Origin: Ottelia alismoides
Lineage: Eukaryota > Streptophyta > Magnoliopsida > Alismatales > Hydrocharitaceae
Length of the DNA: 64,000 bases
NCBI GenBank assembly: GCA_037367405.1
Contig: JAZKJV010005754.1
Location: 62,001 to 126,000, forward strand
Reading direction: 5' to 3'
Both the position numbers and the translations under genes were made by a program. How positions within the stretch are numbered: the stretch's first letter is position 1; each line of letters starts with the position of its first letter. Below the pieces are notes generated by a model. That model did not search any database, was not told the DNA's origin, and was given only the letters and a program-made list of their open reading frames with translations. This document shows positions 1 to 11,385 of this stretch, piece after piece.

Positions 1-1590
1 TCACCATTATCCACATCCATCATCCTCTTCATCTTTGCCTTTTATTATTTTTTTATATACTTATTTGTTTCCTATTTAATTTTTTTTAAAAAAAATAAAA
101 AACCTAAAAAATAGTACAAAAAATCTAAAAACAATAAAAAAACGGCCAAGCCGCCGCGACCGGTGCCGCTCCTGCAGCTCCTGTTCACCGCTCCCACGAG
201 GAGCGTCGCGGCTCCACGCAGCCGCCCTCAGCTCGCCATCGATTCGTCTAGTGGACTACCGTCGCCCCTTCACCTCGCAACCTCGCCCCCATGCTCCATC
301 TCCGCCTACAGCCGTGCGCCACCCTCGTGTGGTCCCCTCTACGTTCTCTCCACCAGCGGTGCCGCCCCGCACTTCCCCTAGCAGCAGCACCTCGCCTCTG
401 TCGCCGTCCCTTTTGGGTGCCGCCTGCGTCTCCAGGAAGAAGAAGGAAAGTTGTTTTTTTATTTTATATTATGTAAAAATTGCACTTTTTATTTTTTTAA
501 TTTTGTACTATTCCAAAAGTGTCCCTGTGCACATGTTTGTTTGTCAAATTTTAATTCTCTTTTGCACGGATACCATGTGTTCGTATTTTAATTTGGACCT
601 CATTATTGGATATTTTGTTCAATGAAAAATGTAATGATGTTGAGCAACTAGTTCTCTACCAAGTGGATATTTATTTATATTTTTCGGATATATGAGTAAT
701 TAATTAAAATTGTCTAATTGAAATTCTGCATATTTTACCCACTCTGGACTCTTAAATTGATATCTCTCACACAATTTCTTTAAAACCTCTTAAAAAATCA
801 GGAAAATGCCTTGAAATGTGATTAAGTTACAATCCAAAGTTCACGTCCATTGGATTTGTCTTGTGCCTAAAATAAATTAAAGAGTGATATGATTATTTGA
901 TTTTTATATAAATCCACATACATCCTTTTCAAAACAAGTCTCCTGAATTGCATATAAAAATACCTTATTGAGATAATTAGCACTCTGATTAATTTGATAG
1001 CGTGGATTTATTAGGAATTATTTACTCACTATCACTCTGTTTTCACTAAAAAATCCATAAAAAGTTCACATATTGTCAAAAAATTCCAAAAATACTACTG
1101 TAGCTTTCTTGCATCATGTTTATGTATAAATAAATGTTTCTTGATTTTTGCTTATTGTTTGTGTGTGAAATTGTGAAAAAACCTATAAAAGGTGTGCATT
1201 TTTATTTGTTGCATTTTAATTCCTAAAAATACAAAAAATGTGTTTTGTGATCCTCACTAGATTAAGATTCTAGAAAAAATACGATTTTGGCTAAATTGGA
1301 CTTATTTTCTATTAAATTTAATTCAGCTTAATTGTGTGCTTTCTTAGTGACTTACATCACTTGCATTTTGCATTGTCATTTATATTTCCATAAAAAATTT
1401 AAAAAATCCGAATTGGACACCTAGAACTAAATTTTTGAATTAACTCCAAAGTTGTTCCTTTGCCCCCCTGTGTTGGACCCCGGACTTACCCAGTATATAA
1501 ATTAAAGCCGAGACACTCTTCACGGAGATCTTCTCTCGGTCCTGATTGAATCGCTAAGTACACGTACTACAACGTGCCAAAATTAAATCA
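1..1590 (+). repeat. Partial 5' LTR (R/U5 side) of Athila-like element Z
   Basis: No coding region is supported here. Bases 140-440 are GC-rich and give only Pro/Ser-rich open frames, followed by T-rich sequence and then AT-rich DNA with repeated 'aaaatccataaaa' wording (about 1,050-1,440). A short GC-rich stretch at 1,455-1,500 (tgttggaccccggactta) resembles the U5 signature of Athila-type LTRs. The same order of blocks recurs at about 40,700-43,290 in the 3' LTR of the + strand element Z. I infer that this is the downstream part of Z's 5' LTR, with its start left of the window. No primer-binding site is recognisable at its end, where the copia remnant begins. Confidence 0.42.
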
Positions 1591-1834
1591 CGTATTCAGT
1601 GACATGTCACCTAGATATTAGAATACACTCATTGTTTAATTCTAAATGTTGGAAATAAACATGAATTCGGTAATAGACCTGTAATAAAAGGTTATGATGG
1701 ATATATATCATATTGTAATCTAGCATCTAGTTGACTCTATAAAATTAGAAAATTAATGAATGGTTCATTAACATTTCTAACACTGAAAATAAACCATATA
1801 AGATCAATAGGAGGATGTAGATTATTTGATAATG

Positions 1835-2440
1835 ATCTGGAATCGAGTCTTGGACATAAGTCTATTGATGAGGTCAATAGATAAGTAAGAAATGAAACTT
1901 TAGAGTGTCTAAAATTTCAAATCTTACATACTTGTGAATATTGTATTCAAAAATAGAAAATGTCCAATGTACCCTTCTCTGGGAATGGTGCAAGATGTTA
2001 AGGTATTTAAGATCTCATACACATTGATGTATGTAGACCATCTATATAAAAGTAAACATTATTGATTTGTGATATCCATTGATGAATATTTGTGATATGA
2101 GATTTCTTCCCTTCACCTTAGAATGCTTTGGAATGTTCAAAGATTTCATAATTTTGATTTAGAATCAAAGTTTGAAGGAAGATTAAATGAATTTGATCTA
2201 ACCTAGGTAGCTTGTACCTATTAGATGAATTCAAAGGAATACCTTATAGGGATATAAATATCATTCCTATCTCAATCGTCCTAATGCGCCTAAACTCAAT
2301 AGAGTTGTAGGGAGATACAATTAGATCATATGACATGATTTGTTGAATGATGAATATTAGCATAATTACCTCTTAGTTTCCAAGATATATATGTAGTAGA
2401 TACTACAATATATATACTTATTAAGGTTCCATGCATGTAA
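1835..2440 (+). pseudogene. Ty1/copia GAG-pre-integrase and integrase remnant
   Basis: Translated in mixed frames, this stretch follows the copia order. A degraded LWHxRLGH-like segment (about 1,840-1,870) comes first, then a Cys-containing CExC-like segment (1,930-1,950), a 'PFSGNGAR'-like linker near 1,975, and an integrase core resembling the 'DDYSRY...FKEFK...LRSDRGGEY' region (about 2,080-2,250). Many stops and frameshifts make it non-functional. The internal sequence just before it, 1,591-1,834, looks like decayed copia but holds no motif that I can name. Copia gag and protease are missing. The same family reappears at 61,715-64,000. Confidence 0.6.
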
Positions 2441-2789
2441 GCTGGGAACTAGAACTAGAGAGTGCTACTTCATTAGGAAAATAAAAGATGGTATTGGATA
2501 CCTACTTTATGACCTTAAGATTCTTAAAAAATCTCATCTATGAGAATGTGATTCTTAGAGGATGAGACTCTTGATAATCCAGATAAAAATGAAGTAAAGG
2601 AACTCATTTAATCTTGAGAAAATAATGAGGCTCCTAAAATTGTAAACTAAAATGACAATTACAGATGAGACACTAATACCTCTTCAAATAAGTTTGAAGA
2701 TGGATTCCATGTGTAAGTTGAATCTGACAATGATCTGGCTTCATGTGATGAAGCCTCTGAAGATCATCGCATGGAAGGACAGATGTTAG
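2441..2789 (+). pseudogene. Copia linker between integrase and RT
   Basis: The stretch contains the decayed equivalent of the segment 'FISRDIEFLEDDF...NKVKQLLKSSEDNET' that is readable at 62,400-62,515 in the second copia fragment. At DNA level 'gatgagactcttgataa', 'aaaatgaagtaaagg' and 'aataatgaggctcct' match it in order. Stops are frequent. It shows that the two copia fragments belong to one family. Confidence 0.5.
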
Positions 2790-3690
2790 AAATAAAGTCT
2801 AAAGTAGACTTCATATACAAATGTTGTAAATGGACCCTCGAGGATCCACCTATATGGATAAGACCCATTAAGGTGTAAATAGATCTTCAATAGAAAGAGG
2901 GAACCTGATGAGAAGGTAGAGACCTTCAAAGCATGGTTCGTAGCCATGAGCTACACACCAAAGAGAAGATATCGCTTGCGATGAGACTTGCCCTCCAGTG
3001 ACTTTGCTTTAACCCATCAGAATATTGCTATCTATAGCTACGCAACTTGACTATGACATATTCAAGATGTGAGTCAAGATTGTATTCCTCTATGAATACC
3101 TCTCTGAGGATATTCACATGAAGTAGCCCCAGGGCTTCATGGTTGAGGAAAGCAAGATGTGCAAGCTAAGGAATTCCATCTTTGGACTCAAATAAGCTTT
3201 TTATATTTGGAACATAAGATTTGATGAAATTATAAATGTTATGATTTCATATAGAATCTTGATGAACCGTGTGAATCATAGTGGGAGTGCCATTGTGTTC
3301 AACGTATTAAATGTAGATAATGTCCTAATCATTTGGAATGATATAAGGAAGATATTAATAAGTTTTTTATAATCTGGTTGTTCCATACCTCAAGATTTGA
3401 TCTCAAGGATACCTCTTAGATCTTAGTTCTAAAGTTGTTCAGAAGCAAAGAGAAGAGGGTATTGGGACCGTCACATTAATGGTGCACCTTGGACATTTCC
3501 ATTTTCTGGAAAATTGCAAGAAAGGCTTCTTTCCCTCTAGATATGGTACTGACCTATCTAAAGGGATAGCACCTCAACGAGTTGAGGAAGTGAATGCTAA
3601 AACTGGTTGCCCTTTGTGCATCAGTTACGAGAAGCTGAAAGTATGCTAGATGTGTACAAAAGCTAGATGTCTGCCATGCAGTATGAGTAG
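2790..3690 (+). pseudogene. Ty1/copia reverse transcriptase remnant
   Basis: The stretch starts with a 'WTLEDPP' motif (about 2,830). It continues with fragments corresponding to the copia fingers/palm ('KVETFKA', 'YTPKR', 'YLYEDI' region near 3,090) and to the 'KLxxSIxGLKQA' stretch (about 3,165-3,195). It ends with a 'KGFFPSRYGTDLSKG' block (3,515-3,575), the counterpart of the copia 'RGFLPFRHGIHLSK' segment, and the 'IGSLMYA'-type segment near 3,600-3,690. The reading frame changes repeatedly and stops are common, so it is a fossil. The catalytic YVDD segment falls in the garbled part near 3,310. Confidence 0.62.
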
Positions 3691-4164
3691 TAAACTGCTA
3701 CTAATCCTACTACGGAGATAGAACACTTGATTGCAGTAATAACAATATCTACAAATATGACAAGCCTTTAGAGATAGTGATCTCTAAGTCTTATCTTCAA
3801 GAAATTATAACTTTATAGATAGAGATCTAAAAGGTCTTAACTACGAATACCTTAGGAGATAGAGATATATAGGAATAAGGGTATTCTAATAAGGATAATA
3901 GAAATTACATATTGGTTATAATAATTATTGATGTGTAGTGTCAAGGACACTATGACTAACATGGTTGAGTATTGGTTGCATGAGATGAAACATTCGCATT
4001 GGATGCGAACACTGTCACTAAGAGATATGCAAGTGTCGTAAAAGGACTTGGCATACTCTCTTGGGAACAGAGTGGCTGATCAGCTGACCTAGTTATTTTC
4101 TAAATAGCCAATGATTGTCACATGAGTGTGGGTTTAAATGATTAGCCCATTAATGGCTCTTTGG
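3691..4164 (+). pseudogene. Copia RNase H tail, strongly decayed
   Basis: This is the position of RNase H between the copia RT and the LTR. Only the terminal part is recognisable: sequence at about 4,060-4,110 corresponds to the conserved 'VADxLTKxLS' end of copia Pol. A stop-rich stretch leads to the polypurine tract. The middle (3,720-3,930) gives no confident motif. Confidence 0.4.
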
Positions 4165-4167
4165 GCT

Positions 4168-4177
4168 AGTGGGAGAT
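4168..4177 (+). other. Copia polypurine tract
   Basis: The sequence agtgggagat lies immediately before a TGTTGG LTR start. This is the typical plus-strand priming tract and LTR junction of plant Ty1/copia elements. It fixes both the orientation (+) and the LTR start. Confidence 0.7.
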
Positions 4178-6693
4178 TGTTGGACATGCAAGCCCACAGT
4201 GAGCCATTACGTAATAAATGTTATTGCAAATATCATTCCCTGGTCTGAAATGAAGAATAACTAATATGCATAATAGGTCCCTTAGTACAATTAGGGTTAT
4301 GGACCATGGCTGTCATAATGATCATACAGTTGTTGATTCAATTATTGAATCATAGAGGCGGGTGCTTGGATAAATATCTAAACAGTTAGAATGAGGACTC
4401 ATCAAGAATCGTCAGATGATTGTTAAGAGAGGATCTCCAGCATGAGTAGGAGATGGCAATCCTTTCTCACTTGGTTGATATCTGACTGACCTCTTGATGC
4501 AGGTCCTTTGCATGGGAATAGAGATTCAGAGGTGTCAGATTAGTTATGTCAAAGAGTTGACTTAACGAGATCGAGATAACCAAAGTCCTATGTCGTATGC
4601 TGTCATGAGATAGGCACGCATCCTCTGACCGGAGACAAATGTGTTACTATATATCTGAGTATGTACATTTGGCAGACCAATAGGTTTATGACCTAATAAA
4701 GGTCTATACACCGGTGCGCTGATGTGCATACAAGGGCATATGAGTAATGTGATCTCTCAAAGGGATCATACAGGTTCATTTCCTTAATCGGAAGACATGA
4801 TCTCACTCATGAGATATTGGGAAGAATCAAATTCTGCGCGTGATCGTCTCGCTTCGGATGCTTGACTGAATTTGTAAGGATTGATATATACTTTTGGAAA
4901 GTATATGATCAACACCTAGGTATGATATATGCTTTGGAAAAGTATATGATCGATACCAACTCCCAATGATCGAATGAGAAACTTAATGATAAATCCCTGA
5001 AGTAGACAATGTAAAATTGATCTTATACTTTGGAGTTATTCTTTGTCTTACAGTATGTAGGATGTACATGTATTAGGAATACCTGAGGGTGATGTGATCG
5101 TAAATGGTTCTATATCCATGATGCTTCCATTCCTAGGGAGTGATGAAACGGTTCTGGATTTCAGTGACTCCTATCATTAGAGAAGTAATCTGATCTTAGT
5201 CCAAATATTGGACATTGATCCGAATGTCATTCAGATGCAATGAGAAGATTAGATTTGCGGTCTTGATTTAATAAAGCGTCTATGGGAGGCTCGAGATCTG
5301 GATTTGAGATGTGATCTCAATATCCAAGTCACTATACATGGAACAATACAATCGCCTTGTCCTTATCTCCAAGTATCTGTGGAGAAAGCACATTATCCTT
5401 GAAAGAGTTCAGGATAATTTCATTTTTAATATATGTATCCGAGCATTGAGAAAATAGATAATTAAATGTGATTTACATATCATGAATAATATGAATTTGA
5501 TTCATATTATAAAGAAGTTATCTTAGATAATTAATTGTGATTTGATTATCAAATATGTGAATAATATTAATGTGATTCATATTATTTGGGCACATGAGAA
5601 TAGAGATCCAAGATGATTAAATGTGATTTAATTATCATGGATATGAATAATATGGATAGCACTATCCATATTAATCATATATATTATAAATGTGATTTAT
5701 AATATATAAGAGATATCAATTTGTAATTTACATTTGTTAGTTAAATGTTGATGTGAATGGGATTCACATTGACAATTAATTGAAAATGTAATTCACATTT
5801 TATTTTGGATTGTGAATGTAATTCACAATTTTCCAATGGTAAGATTGCAATATTGACAAAATAATTATGAATTATTTTTGTTGAATAATTTACAACAAGT
5901 GTTGTTGTAGATCTTGGAGATTTCCATGGAATAATGTAATCTCATGAGATATCATGAGATTACATGAGATTGCCACCAAATCCCATATTGTGGAAGGAGG
6001 CAATCTTCATTCCATAATCTCCATGCTTGATTGATTTAATTTGGGATTAAATCATATTGATTTATCAATATACATTTAATCCAAATTAAATTAATTGTTG
6101 TTGGTTTTTATAAACAAAAATCTTAGCCATTAAAAGAAACACAAATCAATCTGAGCTAATGGATTTGTGTTACCCATGGATTGAGATCCATGGATCCTGA
6201 AATATTATAAATAGAAGGACACCCATTACTCTTCAAATTCTAATGAGAACATACGTCTCTCTCTCTCTCTTTCTCTACACATCGACTCTCTCTCTCATAT
6301 GGTCGTCCTCCATGGATGCCCTAGAGAGATTCTCCATCCCCGCAGCGTCATCGTTATGCTGCCGATCATTTGCTGGTGGATCTCCATCTACTTCGGTGCG
6401 CCTCGCTCATGAAGAAGATGTCGGATCTCATGTGTCGAGATCAGGAGATCCGTCGCTTGGATCATCAATATGGATTGCGAGAAGCACGTGTTTCATCAAC
6501 ATGCTCGCAAACGCCTCCTCCGTCGGATCGGACTTGAGACAAGAGGTTTCTTCAATTAGAGACTCGATCGTAACAACGCTTCAAGAGGTAATTCTATTAC
6601 TTGTTTGTGGTTTAGACGAAACGATCCGAGAAGTATTCTAGGATCATGTGGTTTCGTCACATGAAATTTTTTAATTTCCGTTGTCTAATAACA
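4178..6693 (+). repeat. Ty1/copia 3' LTR, about 2.5 kb
   Basis: It begins TGTTGGACATGC directly after the polypurine tract and ends near 'ccgttgtctaataaca'. U3 is AT-rich with many short inverted 'tgtgatt...aatcaca'-like repeats at 5,450-5,850. A TATA box sits at 6,206-6,213, followed by a CT-rich transcribed leader (6,257-6,300) and a U5 tail ending in the copia-like 'aattttttaatttccg' stretch. The small open frame at 6,243-6,641 lies in R/U5 and is not treated as a gene. No matching 5' LTR is present in the window, so this is one end of a truncated copy. The right end is uncertain by a few bases. Confidence 0.68.
6206..6213 (+). promoter_or_regulatory. TATA box of copia LTR
   Basis: Tataaata lies about 485 bp from the LTR end, with a pyrimidine-rich stretch starting about 45 bp downstream. 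This fits the U3/R boundary of a copia LTR. It is seen directly; activity is inferred. Confidence 0.5.
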
Positions 6694-7169
6694 ACTAGTG
6701 TGACTAGTCGTTCTTGATCGTATACGATACGATCCACGTGCTTCCGTGATGCACTTAAGGATCTCACCATATCCTTCACTATGATGGTTTTGTTTGGATT
6801 CTGCAAACATCAACATCAAATCCAGAATGCTAACTTCTTCAATAATATGTTGTGATCTCCAAGAATTGAGTTTGAACTTTGCGGTCTTCTCTTTAGACTC
6901 CTTGTTTTTTTCCAATTCAAAGGTCAAGATGACTCTTGTTCTAATCTTTATCCTTATACCACTTTTCTTTCACCAGTAAATCCATTGTTGAAGACAGACT
7001 ATCATCTCGAACTTTCTCCTTTTCTGAGGATTGGTCGGATTCTATTTCCCAATGCAGATTCCATAGCCGATCAGTAGCCCAAATTATAGTTGGATTTTGA
7101 GATGGATCTATAGAGACATGATAAACAATCGAGTTCATATGACACTGTGGATTAGAATGAAGTCAACAC
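6694..7169. other. Unassigned sequence between copia LTR and Z gag
   Basis: I cannot assign this segment. Two overlapping minus-strand frames, 7,138-6,941 (65 aa) and 6,927-6,685 (80 aa), have a protein-like composition rich in Lys, Glu and Ser. They could be two halves of one frameshifted polypeptide, but no family is recognisable. The segment lies where Z's leader and gag start should be, so it may instead be leader DNA or another inserted fragment. Confidence 0.3.
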
Positions 7170-8410
7170 ATAATTTTTAGAATCAATTCAAGCCATCCAG
7201 CAATATTTGACAGACCAAGCTCTCGCCCAAGTAGCATTCAGGGAGATGCTAAATGATCTGAGGAGGGACAAAGAAAGTCGAGGAGGAGGGTATGAAGAAC
7301 AACATGTTGGAAATGAAAAAAAAACAACCTGCAAGAAACCATGGAGGAGGATATGAGAGAGGAGGACCACCAAAAAAACACTCAAATATAACCCTAGTGT
7401 TGGCCAGGTTACATATTGGATCAGAATATCCACGATCCACAAACACTTCAACTTGAAACCCTCATTGCTTCCTCTCTTGCCGATCTTTCATAGTAACACC
7501 AATGAGGAGCCTTACATTCACATGCAGTAGTTCAACGGAATTTGCAAAACAATTCACTACCCAAACATTCTGTTGGATGCAGTAAAGATGACCGCATTCC
7601 CTTTCAGCTTTGAAGATAAGGAATTATACTGGATCAATCACTTTGAAAAGATGGTAATGACCTTGCAAGAACTGAAATTAGTCATCTTGCATAAATACTA
7701 TCCCTTGGGTCGTTTGAACCAAATGCGAGCATTGATCTCCAACTTGTCCCAAATGCCCCATGAACCATTTCACGAGGTGTGGGAAAGATTCAAATATCTT
7801 AAGGAGAAGTGCCCCCATCACAATTTGGCGAAGATTAGCTTGGTCTAGAACTTCTTTAGGGTCTTTCACAAATAAAGCCAATGGCTCATGGATGCCACGG
7901 GCAGAGGATTACACTTTAACAAGAATAAATACATCGCTTCGCAGACTTTGAGGAGATGGTTGAGGGCTCAACTTCCTTATCTTCGTCCTGTGTATTTCAA
8001 AAAGTCCTATTGATCATGTACAAGCCTATAAATGTGACATCCTATGATGAAGAAGAGAGAAACATGAGTTACAATCTCAACATAATTGGGAACCATCTCT
8101 CTAAAGTATATATCATTGAGAAACGATCACAAGACATTGAAGTCATTGGACATGCTCGATAAAATTTCAAAGCATTTTGAGCTTTTGGTGAGCACCATCC
8201 ATGCCTGCTAGCTTATGAAGGAACCAACTGAGCATTCTGCCGAACTGAAGGAAACTGAAGGAGTAACCCAATCAGCAGAATCAACGGCCATCCCAGTCAG
8301 TTCAGCATGTATATTACATAAAGATACCCGACCGAGAAGAATCATCACCACAACAATAGATGGTGATGTACCTCTAGAGCCTCTGGCTTACACCGAACCT
8401 TTCTATCCAC
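7170..8410 (+). pseudogene. Z gag, first part (retrotransposon gag domain)
   Basis: In the + frames the N-terminal part reads 'QAIQQYLTDQALAQ' (about 7,193-7,235). The retrotransposon gag core follows: 'LPIFHSNTNEEPYIH' (about 7,477-7,520), 'AFPFSFEDKELYW' (7,588-7,630) and 'PHEPFHEVWERFKYL' (7,757-7,800). The WxRFK motif is the diagnostic one for Ty3/gypsy gag. After 7,848 the frame breaks. A further open stretch at 8,215-8,410 is gag C-terminal. The frame is cut at 8,410 by the insertion of E1 and picks up again after 24,351. Stops at about 7,530 and 7,848 make it a pseudogene. Confidence 0.7.
8406..8410. repeat. Target site duplication of E1, left copy
   Basis: The bases tccac are identical to the five bases right of E1 (24,347-24,351). 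A 5-bp duplication is the expected size for a Ty3/gypsy integrase. Confidence 0.75.
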
Positions 8411-11369
8411 CATTGATAAACCGAAATCCAACCCTCGGTTAATTAAGAAATGTGTCATCGGTATAGAAGAACTGCGGAGATCGGATTTCAATCAATCAAA
8501 CAAAACACACATAAATGGGAGAGAGAGAGATAAAAAGAATGGAGTAAAGAGTCGGCTCTCTCCTATTTTATACTTAAACTATTTATTTATCCATGTAAGT
8601 TTCCATAGGTCGAACTCGAGGAGGTAGAATACCTATATTGCGACTTTTGATAAGAGGAGAAAATTTTGTGATCTTTATTTCTTCTTGAAAATGTAAGAAA
8701 AGACTTCAAAACAAGCACAACTTGAGAAAAATAAACGAGAAAAATATGTGACAAAAAGACGTTAAAACTATCAAGAAATCTTGCTCGGGTAGTTGTGGAA
8801 CTACCTTAGAAAATTTGATAAAATATAAATTCAAAATAAGGTACAAAATCGCTAAAAAGTTCAGGGGTAGAAGTGCAAGAAAAAGAAAATAAGTCTATTA
8901 CAAATAGGCCCTTGACTAGGGACTAAACTACAAAGAAAACAAATTATTTTGCGTTTAGGTCCCTATATAGGGACCTAAACGCAAATACTGTAAACTTTGG
9001 AGCGCTCGTGGAATTTTGGAATGCTGTTGGGCTAAATATATGCAATTTTCACACCCCTTTGCTTTCAACGGTTGAGACTAGAAGCCATAGCACGATCATA
9101 TCTGTCCGTGGAGGACACATGTCACCAACCTGTACGCATGGTATTCTTTTTGTGTTCTTGTCTCTTCCAGATGTGGATGGCGAAGATTCTTCTTCTCCGA
9201 TTTCTTCCCGACGAAGGGAAGCCTGCTCCGACCACCTGCAGGGCCAGAGGGGCGATGCCTTCACCCCCTCGATCTCGCATGTGGGTGAGAAGGCGGTGAG
9301 GACGACTGTGGTGGCCTCGAGACGTCGACGAATGAAGCTCCTATGCATGAAGGTGTACTGGAGTTGTAAGAGCCCTTCACTTGAAAAGATAATGCTCCAC
9401 TTGAATGATTGATGCTCCAACTCTGAATTAGACCTGCAATGGATGATTTGGGTTGCTCGATTTCGAATGAAATTGGCCAAGAACATGATAGTTTGCATAT
9501 CGAATAAAGTATTTCCAGTATAAGATATAACAGTGAAAACATAAGATAAATGATGGCGATTTTGAGTGAATCGGAACGGAAATTGAAAGGTGACTTAGTG
9601 TATGTCTAAGAAGTTGATTACAGGTCTCTAATTACGTACTTAAGTATGCTAAGTAGGGCATGAAGATCAAAGAATAAAATACAAAAGATGGATGAAATAC
9701 TTGGGAGTAGCAGAGTGTATGACTGCACTTGTCGTCGCTCGACGGAGTGGCTTTCGTAGAGCTCCATGAGCTGCGGTGGCAATGCAAGTCCAAGATTAGC
9801 CTTGGAACTTCTCCTCCGATCAACCTTCTTCCATGCAGGTGCCTAAGATGGAGTTCTCACCTCCATATCAGGGCGGAGTTTGGTGGAGAAGGTGGCTTAT
9901 TGACTAGGTTGGTTTCAGGGAGTTGGAAGTTCAGGAGAGTTAATTATGAAATGGCGAGGTTGAAGGATTTTTATTGGACGATCGAAGAGAAGTTAGGTGG
10001 AATCCAAGGGATGGTGTATATAATGGTTGTTAGGAGGGGAAGATGGAGGGATTAGATTGGAAGGAGTTACGACGAGCGTGGTAAAATTTGTTGAACATCA
10101 GGCATTGGAACAGAACCAACATACTGGGTTCTTTGAAGAAGAAGACCCAGGTGCAGCACCTGGTTGGCTGATGTCAAGAAATGGATTAATAAATAAATAT
10201 TAAATAGTAAATAAGGTTATTTTAAATAGCTACACAAACGAAAAGTATAGATAAATAAATTATCTTAATTATGGTATAATTAGTTTTTATAATCAATAAA
10301 TAAATTATGAAATATAAATATTATATTAATAAATAGGTATAAATACTACTTGATATATAGATAATTGATTTTTAATTTAACAAATCAATAAATAATTAAT
10401 CATTTTTATATTTTTTTGATAATAATAATAATAATATGTATGAATTTTTATGGATTTTAATAAATTAGTTTTATATTAATAAATATGGATATAAGTTGTA
10501 CAATTCAATTTTACTTATAAATTAGGGTTTTTGATTTATTTAAAATTATAAATAAGCTCCAAAAATTATGAAATAAATCATGATTAAATTCATGATCATG
10601 AAAATAATAAAAAAATATAAATCATTAAAATAATAAGTAATGTGTTCTAGATCAAAAAAATAGCCCAGAAACCCAATTGTGATTAGGTCCCAAAACAGAC
10701 TTTTTGCAAACGGACTCTGATTTTAGTGAAATCACCTCCCTTAATTAGAGATTAATATTTCATGAACTTTAAATGTAAGTAAAGTGAAATTGGAGTTTGT
10801 ATGAGAAAGTAATGATGCTCGAAAATTGAGATTTTGACAATTTACAAGTTGGATTTCTTAGCATATATGAAAGATAATATTTATACCTTATTTTTATATT
10901 TTTCTATACTTTTTTAGAAATACTTAAGAAAAGAGTTTGGTGAAAAACATATTAATATGAATTAATTAAAAATCAATGAAGATTTGGTAACTATTGGATA
11001 AATAACGAAGAGTGTATAAAAGTGTGAAATTAATTATTTTTTATTGTTTTCTTTCCTTATCTCCCCCTACTTATTTATTTATCGATCAATTCACGTTGAC
11101 TTGGTCTCGAGGATTAGGTTATAAATATATCCTTCAGCTATATTTATTTTATAAATCACATTGTACACATATACATATCTACAATTAAGTTTTTTATTTT
11201 CTTTATTTTTATTCTTTTATTTATTTACATGATTTTGATGCATAAAAGTATGTTTTTATTCATGAATATGGTTTTGTTAAAAGATGAAAACTAATGAATA
11301 TTTACATGTATTTGTTAAATGTTTTAAGATAAAGTACAGACAAAATGTTAATGATTCATGGATTCATCA
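8411..11369 (-). repeat. E1 3' LTR
   Basis: It is collinear with 21,365-24,346. The + strand ends are 'cattgataaacc' on the left and 'ggattcatca' on the right, so the sense strand starts TGATGAATCC. In sense order it has AT-rich U3, then a GC-richer block (10,060-9,050) whose open frames on both strands are not genes, then a conserved 'taggtccct...agggacct' inverted repeat near 8,957-8,982. TATA candidates on the minus strand are attatatac at about 10,013-10,021 and tataaaata at about 8,563-8,571. The first gives a U3 length like those of Z and E3, but it is not conserved in the other LTR. Confidence 0.85.
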
Positions 11370-11385
11370 ACCCCCTATACTTAAA
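11370..11385 (-). other. E1 polypurine tract
   Basis: In sense orientation this is gtttaagtataggggg(t), immediately before the LTR start TGATGAATCC. The same tract precedes the E3 3' LTR (48,047-48,063). It primes plus-strand DNA synthesis in this retrotransposon class. Confidence 0.8.

Noticed and set aside
163..625. Pro/Ser-rich frames near the left edge as a secreted or cell-wall protein
   Set aside because: Three overlapping frames are open only because of GC-rich composition; the position matches the transcribed part of an LTR and no domain is visible.
5450..5860. Short alternating repeats in the copia LTR as a CRISPR-like or satellite array
   Set aside because: The repeats (tgtgattta/aatcacat) are irregular in spacing and orientation with no constant unit.
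7188..7451. 87-aa hydrophobic minus-strand frame
   Set aside because: It is antisense to the Z gag N-terminus and recognisable only as a shadow frame.
8558..8575. TATA box tataaaata near the inner end of the E1 LTR as the promoter
   Set aside because: It would leave only about 150 bp of R/U5, unlike Z and E3; kept only as an alternative to the candidate near 10,017.
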